64,000 nucleotides of DNA from DASRHT01 sp035293765 (GTDB lineage Bacteria; Chloroflexota; Ktedonobacteria; Ktedonobacterales; Ktedonobacteraceae), in assembly GCA_035293765.1 (NCBI GenBank), contig DATGMF010000041.1:58196-122195 (forward strand), given 5' to 3'. Under the pieces are notes generated by a model. The model searched no databases. It saw only the letters and a list, made by a program, of their open reading frames with translations, and was not told the DNA's origin. This document shows positions 28,482 through 36,355 of this stretch, in pieces. Every line of letters starts with the position of its first letter. Within the stretch, counting starts at the first letter, position 1. The position numbers and the translations under genes were made by a program.

Positions 28482-28522
28482 AAAACTCCCGACAGATAAG
28501 CGTATGCGCTTGCCAGGAGTTT
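28482..28522. terminator. Possible bidirectional terminator between convergent genes
   Basis: AAACTCC (from 28483) pairs with GGAGTTT (to 28522), with an inner stem AAGCG/CGCTT (28498-28502/28507-28511). It lies between the convergent stops of the nuclease-like gene and the LLM oxidoreductase. Confidence 0.5.
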
Positions 28523-28546
28523 GTACTGAAGATGAGATAGAGAGCG

Positions 28547-29344
28547 TTATCTCCCCGCTCGCCTCTTGTCTCGCCAATTCACCAGGCGTTCGAGTGTAGC
28601 AAAATTCCAGGGAGTGCCGAGGCCAAGAATAACATGGGTAGCACCGACCTTGACTTTGGCGTCCAGTCGCTCTTCAGTCTCATCTTTATTAGTGCCGCAT
28701 GAACGCTCTATTTCGCGTGGATCACGCCCAATGTCGGCACACCATTGATCCAGAACCTGCATCTTATGCGCAAGAGCGTCGGCATCGCCAAAACCATGCC
28801 ACATATCGGCGTATTTCGCTGTAATACGCAGCGTTTTCTTTTCTCCTCCACCTCCGATCATGATGGGGATTTTGTGCATGGGTTTGGGAACATCGACCTC
28901 CCAGCGGTGACGAATAATGGCAAGCGACTCTTCGAGCGCTGCCAGACGCTTTCCTGCCGTCCCGAAATCATAGCCATATTCCTGGTAATCGCGCTCAAAC
29001 CAGCCGGCACCTATCCCCAGGATAAGACGACCATCGCTAATATGATCCACCGTTTTCGCCATATTCGATAAAAGCGCCGCATTGCGGTAGCTATTGCAGG
29101 TCACCAGGCAACCAATCTGCGCTCGCTCAGTTAATGTAGCTATCGCCGTTAGTAGCGTCCACCCCTCAAAATGGTTGCCTTGCGGATCGCCAGACAGCGG
29201 GAAAAAGTGGTCCCAGGTCCAGATGGTATCAACTCCCATTTCCTCAGCGTGGCGCACGGCATCAGCGATATCGCGGTAGCTCGTGTGCTGGGGATGGATC
29301 TGTACGCCCACTCGTATCGGGTAGGTGGTCTCCGGTTGTGTCAT
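28547..29344 (-). CDS. LLM-class F420-dependent oxidoreductase
   Basis: 265 residues from the ATG at 29344 (AAGGG upstream); a longer frame reaches 29428 without support. It has the bacterial luciferase-like TIM-barrel pattern: DTIWTWDHFFPLSG near the N terminus, LVTCNSYRNAALLSNMAKT, GRLILGIGAGW and IMIGGGGEKKTLRI. These are typical of the F420-using members common in Actinobacteria and Chloroflexi. It presumably reduces or oxidises a small organic substrate with F420 or FMN. A relative of the same class lies at 32142-33026. It appears to be transcribed alone; the upstream region carries a miniature transposable element. Confidence 0.85.
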   Translation of the reverse strand: MTQPETTYPIRVGVQIHPQHTSYRDIADAVRHAEEMGVDTIWTWDHFFPLSGDPQGNHFEGWTLLTAIATLTERAQIGCLVTCNSYRNAALLSNMAKTVDHISDGRLILGIGAGWFERDYQEYGYDFGTAGKRLAALEESLAIIRHRWEVDVPKPMHKIPIMIGGGGEKKTLRITAKYADMWHGFGDADALAHKMQVLDQWCADIGRDPREIERSCGTNKDETEERLDAKVKVGATHVILGLGTPWNFATLERLVNWRDKRRAGR

Positions 29345-29494
29345 TAGAAATGGCCCTTTCATTAATAGTTTTGCGTGGGATTTCCCACGCCATTGTGATT
29401 GTATAATATGTTCGTATATAAGTGGCAACTATGCTCAAGCGCCGGTTTTAAGAGCTTTTGCACTGATAAGGTTGCTATCAAGATCAATTGAGAC

Positions 29495-29578
29495 CAGGGC
29501 TACGCAAAAGTCGCTACACACTCTGACTGCTCGCTTGCGAGCCGTTCAGTGTGAAAAGACAACTTTTGCGAGGCCCTG
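29495..29578. mobile_element. 84-bp MITE-like element with inverted ends and 9-bp target duplication
   Basis: The left end CAGGGCTACGCAAAAGT and the right end ACTTTTGCGAGGCCCTG are 17-bp inverted repeats with two mismatches. AATTGAGAC flanks both sides (29486-29494 and 29579-29587), the mark of transposition. The interior continues as an imperfect palindrome (CACACT...AGTGTG around CTCGCTTGCGAG). It encodes nothing and would be moved by a transposase supplied elsewhere. The insertion is in the gap before the ABC ATPase gene. Confidence 0.75.
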
Positions 29579-29669
29579 AATTGAGACCCAGTCTCATTGA
29601 CTCATCATTCCTCCATATGATATGCTCTTTTTGATTGGATGAACACGAGAGGGGAGAGCAAGAAAAGCT

Positions 29670-30443
29670 GTGGTGACACATCAACCGGTGCTTGCCTTAG
29701 AGCATGTCAGCGTCCAACTGGGCGGGCGCACGATCTTGCAAGATATTAGCTTGACGGTGAATAAGGGGGAGTTTGTTGTTATTCTTGGACCCAATGGAGC
29801 CGGCAAAAGCACCTTGCTCAAGGTGTTGCTGGGATTGCTCAGGCCCACCGGCGGCGTGGTGCGTGTGCTCGGTGAAACGCCTCGCCAGGGAAACCAGCGT
29901 ATTGGCTATGCCCCGCAACACCGCGTGCTAGAAGCTGATCTGGCCTTGCGCGCCCGCGACCTCGTCGGCTTTGGGCTGGATGGTCATCGCTGGGGCATTG
30001 GCTGGCCTGGCAAGAAACGCCATGCCCTGATTGATCAGGCCCTTACGGAGGTCGATGCCCTGGCTTTTGCCGATGCCCCGGTCGGCCAGCTCTCCGGCGG
30101 CGAGCAGCAGCGCCTTTTAATCGCCCAGGCCCTGCTCACCAACCCGCGTCTACTGCTGCTCGACGAACCACTGGCGAACCTGGATATAGCGCATCAGCAA
30201 GAAATCGTCTCGCTGGTTGCCCGTGTCTGCCGCACCCGCAATGTGGCTGTGCTGCTGGTCGCCCACGATATCAATCCGCTTTTGGGCGTGGTGGACCGTG
30301 TGATTTATATTGCCAACGGGCGCATCGCGATGGGAACGCCGGAAGAAGTGATTACCGGCGAAATGTTGAGCCAGCTCTACGACGCGCCCGTTCAGGTGGT
30401 GCGCGTGCAGGACCGCGTCTTCGTCGTCGGCGTGGAAACCTGA
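29670..30443 (+). CDS. Metal-type (ZnuC/MntB-like) ABC transporter ATP-binding protein
   Basis: 257 residues with GTG starts at 29670 or 29673 behind GAGAGGGGAGAG. Walker A is GPNGAGKST, the signature is LSGGEQQRLLIAQ, Walker B is LLLLDEP, and the switch histidine is in VAHDINPLL. The C-terminal part with GTPEEVITGEMLSQLYDAPVQVV is typical of ATPases of zinc/manganese (family 9) importers. The permease and solute-binding genes normally beside it are not in the window; the next gene is an unrelated oxidoreductase. It may serve a permease encoded elsewhere. Confidence 0.8.
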   Translation: MVTHQPVLALEHVSVQLGGRTILQDISLTVNKGEFVVILGPNGAGKSTLLKVLLGLLRPTGGVVRVLGETPRQGNQRIGYAPQHRVLEADLALRARDLVGFGLDGHRWGIGWPGKKRHALIDQALTEVDALAFADAPVGQLSGGEQQRLLIAQALLTNPRLLLLDEPLANLDIAHQQEIVSLVARVCRTRNVAVLLVAHDINPLLGVVDRVIYIANGRIAMGTPEEVITGEMLSQLYDAPVQVVRVQDRVFVVGVET

Positions 30444-30531
30444 TGCCTGCGTAGTTGCTGGCAATCTGGAGCGCATTCGCCCCCTTTTTGTGCATATAAT
30501 ATGTCCATCCCCGTAGAAAGGACAAAAAACA

Positions 30532-31563
30532 GTGCAATCCAGCGAAACCACTTCCGGCAATCCTGTGCGTTGGGGCATCATCAGCGCCGCCAACATCGGC
30601 GTGAAGGCTGTCGCGCCGGCTATCCTGGCCTCTGCAAACGGTCGCCTGGTAGCCGTGGGAGGTCGCGACCCGCAGCGCACCACCGACCTGTACTCATTTG
30701 CCCCCAGCGTACGTATTTATAGCGACTACGACAGCGTTCTTAACGATCCTGATATCGAGGCTATTTATAACCCGTTGCCCAATAGCCTGCATGCCGCGTG
30801 GACGATCAAGGCGCTCCAGGCGGGCAAGCATGTGCTGTGCGAGAAGCCGCTAGCTGTGACCAGGGCAGAGGCAGAGACGATGGTCAGGGAAGCTCGCGAG
30901 CGTAACCTCCTGCTCATGGAAGCTTTCATGTACCGTTTCCATCCTCAGATTGTGTGGGCTTTAGAGCAGGTAAACTCAGGTTTGATCGGGCCGGTCAGGC
31001 TGGTGCGGGCATCGTTCTCCTTTGATATTCGTGCGCGCCCACAGAATATTCGGCTCAAGCCAGAATTAGCGGGCGGCTCGCTGATGGATGTGGGCTGCTA
31101 TCCCGTCAATCTCTGTCGCGCGATCTATGGTCAACCGCCCGCGACCGTTGCCGCGCGCGTATACGTGCCGAAGCGCGGCGGCGTGGACATGGCGATGAAC
31201 GCGCTGCTGGATTACGGCGACGGTCGCTTTGGCCTGATCGATTCCAGCTTCGGCCTGCCAATGCGCCAGTCTGCCGAAATCTTTGGCGAGGAGGGCACGA
31301 TCACCATTCCCGTGCCCTTTACTCCTGGCATCAGAGACGTTGCAGTGTTTGTCACAAAAAATGGTCAGATGACCGAGCAGAATTTTACTCGCGTTGACCA
31401 GTATCAGCTTGAGGTCGAACACTTTGCCCGTTGCCTGCGCACCGGCCAGGAGCCAGCTCTGCGTCTGAGCGAGACGCTAGAAAATATGAGCGCCATAGAG
31501 GTCATCTATCAGGCCGCCAATCACGACTGGCCCATAATGGAACGATGGGCAGGCAATCCGTAG
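30532..31563 (+). CDS. Gfo/Idh/MocA-family NAD(P)-dependent oxidoreductase
   Basis: 343 residues, GTG start with AGAAAGGA upstream. An N-terminal Rossmann fold (WGIISAANIG) and the family motif CEKPLAV (about residues 100-106) are followed by the substrate domain with MEAFMYRFHPQ and GGSLMDVGCYPVN. These enzymes act on sugars, inositols or related polyols; MDVGCYPVN with its predicted catalytic histidine region suggests a glucose-6-phosphate 3-dehydrogenase or dihydrodiol dehydrogenase branch. The TAG stop lies within the first bases of a family-B repeat (GTAGCGACCAGC), so the repeat forms the end of the gene. Confidence 0.85.
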   Translation: MQSSETTSGNPVRWGIISAANIGVKAVAPAILASANGRLVAVGGRDPQRTTDLYSFAPSVRIYSDYDSVLNDPDIEAIYNPLPNSLHAAWTIKALQAGKHVLCEKPLAVTRAEAETMVREARERNLLLMEAFMYRFHPQIVWALEQVNSGLIGPVRLVRASFSFDIRARPQNIRLKPELAGGSLMDVGCYPVNLCRAIYGQPPATVAARVYVPKRGGVDMAMNALLDYGDGRFGLIDSSFGLPMRQSAEIFGEEGTITIPVPFTPGIRDVAVFVTKNGQMTEQNFTRVDQYQLEVEHFARCLRTGQEPALRLSETLENMSAIEVIYQAANHDWPIMERWAGNP

Positions 31564-31599
31564 CGACCAGCTTTAGCGCGTCCGCTTTAGCGCCCGTCC
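31560..31599. repeat. Family-B repeat at the end of the Gfo/Idh gene
   Basis: GTAGCGACCAGCTTTAGCGC continues with GTCCGCTTTAGCGCCCGTCC. Bases 31561-31563 are the TAG stop of the preceding gene. GCTTTAGCGC appears twice. Confidence 0.75.
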
Positions 31600-31736
31600 A
31601 ATCCCGAATTCGCAGTATGATGCTGTCCCACAAACGTAATTACCAGGAGAGAACGCAGTAACGAGCGTTATGGTCGTCACCTTCCGATCCTACTGGTGAT
31701 TGCTGTATGCAGGTTGCACGGGAAAACGAAGGACAG

Positions 31737-31779
31737 GCGATAAATCGCGCAGGACGCGATCAATCGGGTCCCTACGGCC
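31737..31779. repeat. Family-B repeat, inverted copy
   Basis: GGCGATAAATCGCGCAGGAC through AATCGGGTCCCTACGG is the reverse orientation of the family-B unit. It lies in the 330-base gap between the Gfo/Idh gene and the small gene at 31892, about 140 bases after the forward copy, so the pair could fold together. Confidence 0.7.
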
Positions 31780-31891
31780 TATGGGACGCCCCGGGAACAA
31801 ATGCCAGGGCTCTGACGTATACACCACGGGGCTGCTTGTGGTAGCTCAATTGATGCCATCGGGCGATAGGTAGCAGAGAAGGAGTTTGACG

Positions 31892-32119
31892 GTGGATGCA
31901 ATCATCGGCAGGTACAGGGCGCGTATGGAGAAGCATGGGCTGCTCCTGAGGCACGCTTCTGGGATTAATTTTGATTTGAATCTTGAGGAAACGTTGGGAC
32001 TGCTGGATTTTATCAATGTCTATCGGCAAACCTTACTGATGTTGCAGCAGCAAGACCGTGAAACGGACCCGCAATTAAGGCGTATTACTTTTAACGAAAG
32101 TGACAATGAAAACTATTAA
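31892..32119 (+). CDS. Small hypothetical protein
   Basis: 75 residues from a GTG at 31892, seven bases after GGAG; a TTG at 31886 is too close to that site. Mostly helical, with a basic N-terminal half (IIGRYRARMEKH) and an acidic tail (FNESDNENY). No domain recognised. It ends 22 bases before the LLM oxidoreductase gene and is probably co-transcribed with it. Confidence 0.5.
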   Translation: MDAIIGRYRARMEKHGLLLRHASGINFDLNLEETLGLLDFINVYRQTLLMLQQQDRETDPQLRRITFNESDNENY

Positions 32120-32141
32120 GCGAAAGTAACGTCGAGAAGCG

Positions 32142-33026
32142 ATGAGCAACATTGAATTTGGCTTAATGCTCAGATTGAATAGCCCCGGTTACTCTATGAG
32201 TGACGTGTACGAGTATAACCGGCGCTGCATAGAAGCTCTTGCAAGCGGTATCACGACCCTCTGGCTCGAAGATCACCTGCAATGGGGATCGACCGATGTG
32301 CTGGAAGCTTTTTCTACCTTGAGCTACCTGGCGGCCCTCTACCCGCAATACAAGGTCGGTACGCTGGTGCTGGCACAGTCCTATCGCAATCCTGCGCTGC
32401 TTGCCAAGATGGCGGCCAATGTGCAGTTTCTTTCCCGAGGACGCATGATTTTAGGTATCGGCGCTGGTTGGAAAGAAGATGAATACGTCTCTTATGGCTA
32501 TCCATTTCCTCCTACAAAGATACGCATGGAACAGTTAGAAGAGGCGGTTCAGATTATTCGCGCCATGTGGTCATCATCGCCCGCGACCTTTGAGGGGCAG
32601 CATTATCAGATTCGCGACGCGTACTGTATGCCGCAGCCATCTCCTCAGATACCCATCCTTATCGGTGGCGGCGGCGAGCAGCGCACGCTCGCCATTGTGG
32701 CGCGCTACGCCGACTGGTGGAATTTCAACTCCGTAACTGTGGAGGAATACGCCCGTAAGCTTGCCATTTTGCGCCAGCATTGCGAGCGCGTTGGGCGCGA
32801 TCCCGCGACGATCAAGCTGACCTATCTGGGGACGGCCAGCATCTCGGAGGACCCGGCCAAAGTGAAGCGTCACTCCCAGAAACACTTTATCGCGGGCACC
32901 CCCGCCGAGGTTACGAGCGAAATCAAACGCTTTCAGAAAATCGGGATCACGCACTTTATGTTCCGCATCCCTGATCGTACATCGGCGGAACTGCTGGGGC
33001 AGCGCGTGGCCCCGCATTTCAAGTAG
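32142..33026 (+). CDS. LLM-class flavin/F420-dependent oxidoreductase
   Basis: 294 residues. Luciferase-like TIM-barrel pattern: TLWLEDHLQWGS near the N terminus, VLAQSYRNPALLAKMAANVQ, GRMILGIGAGWKEDEY, then IPILIGGGGEQRTLAIVARY. It belongs to the same class as the gene at 28547 but diverges in the substrate-facing loops and C terminus. FMN or F420 is the probable cofactor; the substrate is unknown. It follows a small hypothetical gene by 22 bases. The hairpin at 33060-33088 can end its transcript. Confidence 0.85.
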   Translation: MSNIEFGLMLRLNSPGYSMSDVYEYNRRCIEALASGITTLWLEDHLQWGSTDVLEAFSTLSYLAALYPQYKVGTLVLAQSYRNPALLAKMAANVQFLSRGRMILGIGAGWKEDEYVSYGYPFPPTKIRMEQLEEAVQIIRAMWSSSPATFEGQHYQIRDAYCMPQPSPQIPILIGGGGEQRTLAIVARYADWWNFNSVTVEEYARKLAILRQHCERVGRDPATIKLTYLGTASISEDPAKVKRHSQKHFIAGTPAEVTSEIKRFQKIGITHFMFRIPDRTSAELLGQRVAPHFK

Positions 33027-33059
33027 TGGCTATTGTCTACCAGGCAATAAGATTTTTAC

Positions 33060-33088
33060 GGAGAGGCCAGATTTACCTGGCGCTCTCC
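33060..33088. terminator. Hairpin between convergent LLM and msrA genes
   Basis: GGAGAG (33060-33065) pairs with CTCTCC (33083-33088), and CCAG with CTGG inside, with loop ATTTAC. It overlaps the last codons of msrA, so one structure may serve both convergent genes. Confidence 0.5.
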
Positions 33089-33624
33089 TCTTTGATCTCG
33101 TTGCGATACGTCTTCAGCAGCTTCTGCACTTTGGGATCGATGACAAACATGCAGTAGGCCGCAGAGCGGTTACGGTCGTAATAGTCTTTATGATAGCCTT
33201 CGGCGGGATAGAAGTTGGTAAAGGGCGTAATCTCGGTCACAATCGGGTTTTTGTAGAGGCCCGATTTCTCTGTTGCTTCCTTTGATGCCAGCGCGGTCTG
33301 TTTTTGCGCTTCATTATGATAGAAAATGGCCGAACGGTACTGCGTGCCAACGTCGTTTCCCTGCCGGTTGAGCGTTGTCGGATCGTGCAAATGCCAGAAA
33401 ATATCGAGCAGTGTATCAAGAGAAATCACGCTCGGGTCATATTCGATCTGAATAGCTTCAGCGGCTCCCGTTCTCCCACTGCAAACAGCTTCATAGGAAG
33501 GGTTTGGCATCTGAGAAGCTGCGTACCCCGGGACGACCGCTGCCACCCCTTTGAGCCGTTGAAAAACCGCTTCTGTACACCAGAAGCAGCCGCCCGCGAG
33601 CGTGATCGTGTCAAGCTGGGCCAT
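33073..33624 (-). CDS. msrA: Peptide-methionine (S)-S-oxide reductase MsrA
   Basis: 183 residues, the normal length. The catalytic motif GCFWC sits at residues 12-16 with nucleophile Cys13, followed by the family segments YDPSVISLDTLLDIFWHLHDPTT, GNDVGTQYRSAIFYHN, FYPAEGYHKDYY and YCMFVIDPKV. It repairs methionine-S-sulfoxide in oxidised proteins using thioredoxin. The usual GYAGG appears here as GYAAS, a mild substitution. No MsrB is beside it. Single-gene unit, transcribed toward the LLM gene. Confidence 0.95.
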   Translation of the reverse strand: MAQLDTITLAGGCFWCTEAVFQRLKGVAAVVPGYAASQMPNPSYEAVCSGRTGAAEAIQIEYDPSVISLDTLLDIFWHLHDPTTLNRQGNDVGTQYRSAIFYHNEAQKQTALASKEATEKSGLYKNPIVTEITPFTNFYPAEGYHKDYYDRNRSAAYCMFVIDPKVQKLLKTYRNEIKEESAR

Positions 33625-33762
33625 GTATCACCTCGTTTTGTTATCTGTTCTCCAGTACATTCAGCTCACTGTATCACGAAAGATTACCGATAGCAATAGT
33701 TAGTTAACGCGATGTACAAGTCGTTCTGCCGCCTGCTGATGGACATGATCCCTGGAACCCCC

Positions 33763-33790
33763 GTAGAGACGCGCTCAAGCACGTCTCTAC
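33763..33790. repeat. Perfect hairpin related to the dispersed repeats
   Basis: GTAGAGACG (33763-33771) and CGTCTCTAC (33782-33790) enclose a 10-base loop. The sequence GTAGAGACGCGCTCAAGC resembles the family-B core. The rest of the 330-base gap between msrA and the hydrolase gene shows nothing else apart from the promoter at 33874. Confidence 0.6.
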
Positions 33791-33873
33791 AGAGGCGTGA
33801 TCAGCATTAGTGGTGAAAGTCCATAAGCACATCTCTATGGGGGGATGGCCGTCAAAGGGAGAGCTCTGCTCCC

Positions 33874-33902
33874 TTGACAGGCATATGGCCCGGTGATACG
33901 CT
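33874..33902 (+). promoter_or_regulatory. Possible promoter of the proline iminopeptidase-like gene
   Basis: TTGACA (33874-33879), 17 bases, TACGCT (33897-33902). The -35 is perfect, the -10 weak. Confidence 0.4.
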
Positions 33903-33955
33903 TTTCTATAGTCCAGGTAGTTCAAGTAACTCACGATTTGAAAGGCGGTCAATTG

Positions 33956-34843
33956 ATGAGTATGCGCGAGCAAGAAGGCTTTGTCCCCGTTGATGGCTAT
34001 CGCGTCTGGTATCGTATCGTTGGCGGCGGCAGTGAGCGGGAAGATGTTCCGCTGCTGATCTTACACGGGGGTCCGGGCGCCCCCCATGATTATCTGTCGA
34101 ATCTCGCTGCCCTGGCATCGGATACGCGGCGCGTCATCTTCTACGATCAGCTTGGCTGCGGGCGCTCCGACCAGCCCGACGATACTTCGCTCTGGCGCGT
34201 CGAGCGTTTTGTGACGGAACTTGCTACTATGCGTCAAGCTCTGGGACTTGAACGCTTCCACATCCTGGGTCAATCCTGGGGCGGAATGCTCGCCATCGAA
34301 TATATGCTGACACAGCCACAGGGGGTCGTCAGCCTGATCCTCTCCAATACCACCCCGAGCATTCCCCTCTGGGTCGCTGAGGCCAACCGCCTGCGCGCCG
34401 AGCTGCCTCCCGAAGTCAATGCCACTCTGCTGCGCCACGAAGAGGCGGGCACCACCGCTAGCGCCGAATATCTAGAAGCGATGGATGTCTTCTACCAGCG
34501 CCATGTGATCCGCGTTCCTGCTCCAGATTATGTCAAGCACACAATGGATAATCTGAGCAAGGTCTATTTTTTCATGAACGGCCCCAGCGAGTTTCATGTT
34601 ATCGGTCCCATCAAGGATTGGGATCGCAGCGACAGGCTGCACGAGCTTCAGGTGCCCACGCTTATTATCTCCGGTCGCTACGACGAATCCACCCCTGCCA
34701 TCAATGACGTATTGCAGCGTGGCATTGCTGGCGCTCAGCGCGTGACGCTGGAACATAGCTCGCATTTATCGCATGTGGAAGAGCCTGAACTGTATATGCA
34801 GACAGTCCAGGCTTTCTTGCGCAAAAACGAGGCTGGCGCTTAA
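33956..34843 (+). CDS. Proline iminopeptidase-type alpha/beta hydrolase (S33 family)
   Basis: 295 residues from the ATG at 33956 (AAAGGCGG upstream). The oxyanion motif LHGGPGAPHDYL, nucleophile elbow GQSWGGMLA, acid in SGRYDESTP and histidine in HSSHLSHVEEPE make a complete catalytic triad. HGGPG and DQLGCGRS are signatures of peptidase family S33 (proline iminopeptidase, tricorn-interacting F1), which remove N-terminal Pro or other residues from short peptides. There is no signal peptide, so it acts in the cytoplasm, perhaps on imported peptides. It converges with the P450 gene six bases downstream. Confidence 0.85.
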   Translation: MSMREQEGFVPVDGYRVWYRIVGGGSEREDVPLLILHGGPGAPHDYLSNLAALASDTRRVIFYDQLGCGRSDQPDDTSLWRVERFVTELATMRQALGLERFHILGQSWGGMLAIEYMLTQPQGVVSLILSNTTPSIPLWVAEANRLRAELPPEVNATLLRHEEAGTTASAEYLEAMDVFYQRHVIRVPAPDYVKHTMDNLSKVYFFMNGPSEFHVIGPIKDWDRSDRLHELQVPTLIISGRYDESTPAINDVLQRGIAGAQRVTLEHSSHLSHVEEPELYMQTVQAFLRKNEAGA

Positions 34844-34849
34844 CGTTGC

Positions 34850-36061
34850 TTACGCGGCTGCGCTGGATGGCGTAAACGTCACCGGCAGACGTTTAAAGCC
34901 AAACAGGATGCGGCCCTCGAAGAGTTCCAGCGGCTCCTCGCGCACGCGCTGGAGGTGTGGCAGTTGTTCCAGCATCATTGGCAGGGCAATCGCAGCCTCC
35001 AGGCGCGAGAGGGGCGCGCCGATGCAGAAATGAATGCCGTGTCCGAAGGCAACGTGTTTATTGGGCGTGCGCGTAATATCAAAACGCTCGGGGTCAGGAA
35101 ACTGCGCGCTATCGCGATTGGCGGAGGCGACCCAGGTGAAGATCACCGAGTCAGCCGGAATGGTTATCCCCTCGATAGTGACATCGGTTTTGTTTGTACG
35201 CACCAGTCGCCACACGGGAGAGGCGTAGCGCAGAACCTCCTCGATTGCATCGGGCATCAGCTCTGGCTGCTCGCGCAACCGCTGCATTGTGTCTGGATGC
35301 TCGTCAAAGCAACGGATGGCCTGGGCCAGCAGATTGGTGGTGGTGACATGACCGGCCAGCAAGAGCAGGATGCAGAAGCTGATCGTATCATCCATGCTCA
35401 GGTGCTCTCCATCCACTTCTGCGGCCAGCAGTTCGCTCATCATATCGGCGCGCGGTTGACGGCGACGCTCCTCAAGAATGGCGCGGAAGTAATCGGACAT
35501 CTCGTCAAAAGCTACGGAGATACGCTGCGTTTCGAGCTGATCGGGTTTGAAGAACTCCGCGTCGCTCAATTGTTGAGAGAGCAGCGCATCGGCCCAACTC
35601 CTGAATAGCGGGCGGTCAGAGGTTGGCACACCGAGCATTTCGGCGATGACGATAGTTGGCAAAGGGTAGGCGATATCCGTCATCACATCCATTTTGCCGG
35701 TTGGGCGGACCTCGTCGAGCAGTTCCTGCGTGATAGCTTTGATGCGGTCGGTGAGGCGTGAAAGCGCGCGAGGCGTAAACGAAGGCGAGACAAGGTTGCG
35801 ATACTGGCGATGTTGAGGCGGGTCCATCGCGATAATGCTGCGTCCCTGATTTGGGTTACCCGCCGACCGGCGGCCAACAGGACGCCGTCTCTCCGAAGAG
35901 AACTGCTGATAATCGGTAATAATATGATGCACGTCGGCATAACGAAACACATGCCAGCAGCCACTCTTTTCGTCCAGCCAGACGGGCTCAGTGGCGCGCA
36001 TCTGTTCAAACCAGCAATACATTTCCTGCACATCCTGCAAGGAAGAAAGTTGTTGCAGCAT
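34850..36061 (-). CDS. Cytochrome P450
   Basis: 403 residues, typical for a soluble bacterial P450. The I-helix oxygen-activation motif is LLAGHVTTTN (usually AGxxTT), the K-helix ExxR is EEVLR, and the haem-binding loop is FGHGIHFCIGAP with thiolate Cys346. The overall pattern resembles CYP107-like enzymes, which hydroxylate secondary metabolites. No ferredoxin or reductase gene is adjacent, so electrons must come from elsewhere. AAAGGA precedes the start by ten bases. The substrate cannot be inferred; the hydrolase next to it converges and is not in the same operon. Confidence 0.95.
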   Translation of the reverse strand: MLQQLSSLQDVQEMYCWFEQMRATEPVWLDEKSGCWHVFRYADVHHIITDYQQFSSERRRPVGRRSAGNPNQGRSIIAMDPPQHRQYRNLVSPSFTPRALSRLTDRIKAITQELLDEVRPTGKMDVMTDIAYPLPTIVIAEMLGVPTSDRPLFRSWADALLSQQLSDAEFFKPDQLETQRISVAFDEMSDYFRAILEERRRQPRADMMSELLAAEVDGEHLSMDDTISFCILLLLAGHVTTTNLLAQAIRCFDEHPDTMQRLREQPELMPDAIEEVLRYASPVWRLVRTNKTDVTIEGITIPADSVIFTWVASANRDSAQFPDPERFDITRTPNKHVAFGHGIHFCIGAPLSRLEAAIALPMMLEQLPHLQRVREEPLELFEGRILFGFKRLPVTFTPSSAAA

Positions 36062-36123
36062 AGAAGGCGTTTTCCTTTGCTAATTTCAGTATCCTCAAGC
36101 GGATCGAGCTAGCCACGTCGTCT

Positions 36124-36272
36124 CACTTGAGGGACAATGTACGTGCCATCCACGAAGGGATCGGAGGAGGTCTGATTCTAGGATCTTCGCCCTTGCGTGA
36201 CGGCGTTCGCGCAGCTTCGCCGCGAAGCTGCGCGAGCATACACACATGCTGAGAATCAGGCCCCCTCTCAAG
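36124..36272. repeat. Nested inverted repeat with a 12-bp perfect hairpin
   Basis: The outer arms CACTTGAG (36124-36131) and CTCAAGTG (36265-36272), the middle arms TCTGATTCT and AGAATCAG, and a perfect central stem CGCGCAGCTTCG/CGAAGCTGCGCG (36208-36219/36223-36234) share one axis. The spacing of the arms is uneven. No flanking target duplication is obvious. It lies between the divergent starts of nothing and P450, about 60 bases upstream of the P450 ATG. Confidence 0.65.
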
Positions 36273-36355
36273 TGGAAAGGCACCGGTGCTTCTCACAGAA
36301 AGGGTGAGAAAATCCGATCCGATGACTTATTACGTGCAACAACAGTATATCACTT

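Noticed and set aside
25284..28600. Integrated element bounded by a repeat of the tRNA-His 3' end
   Set aside because: I looked for a second copy of GGTTCAAGCCCCATCGG downstream of the modification genes and saw none, and no integrase gene is present.
29670..31563. Operon of a complete metal ABC transporter
   Set aside because: Only the ATPase gene is present; the following gene is a Gfo/Idh oxidoreductase with its own GTG start and ribosome site, and no permease or binding protein is in the window.
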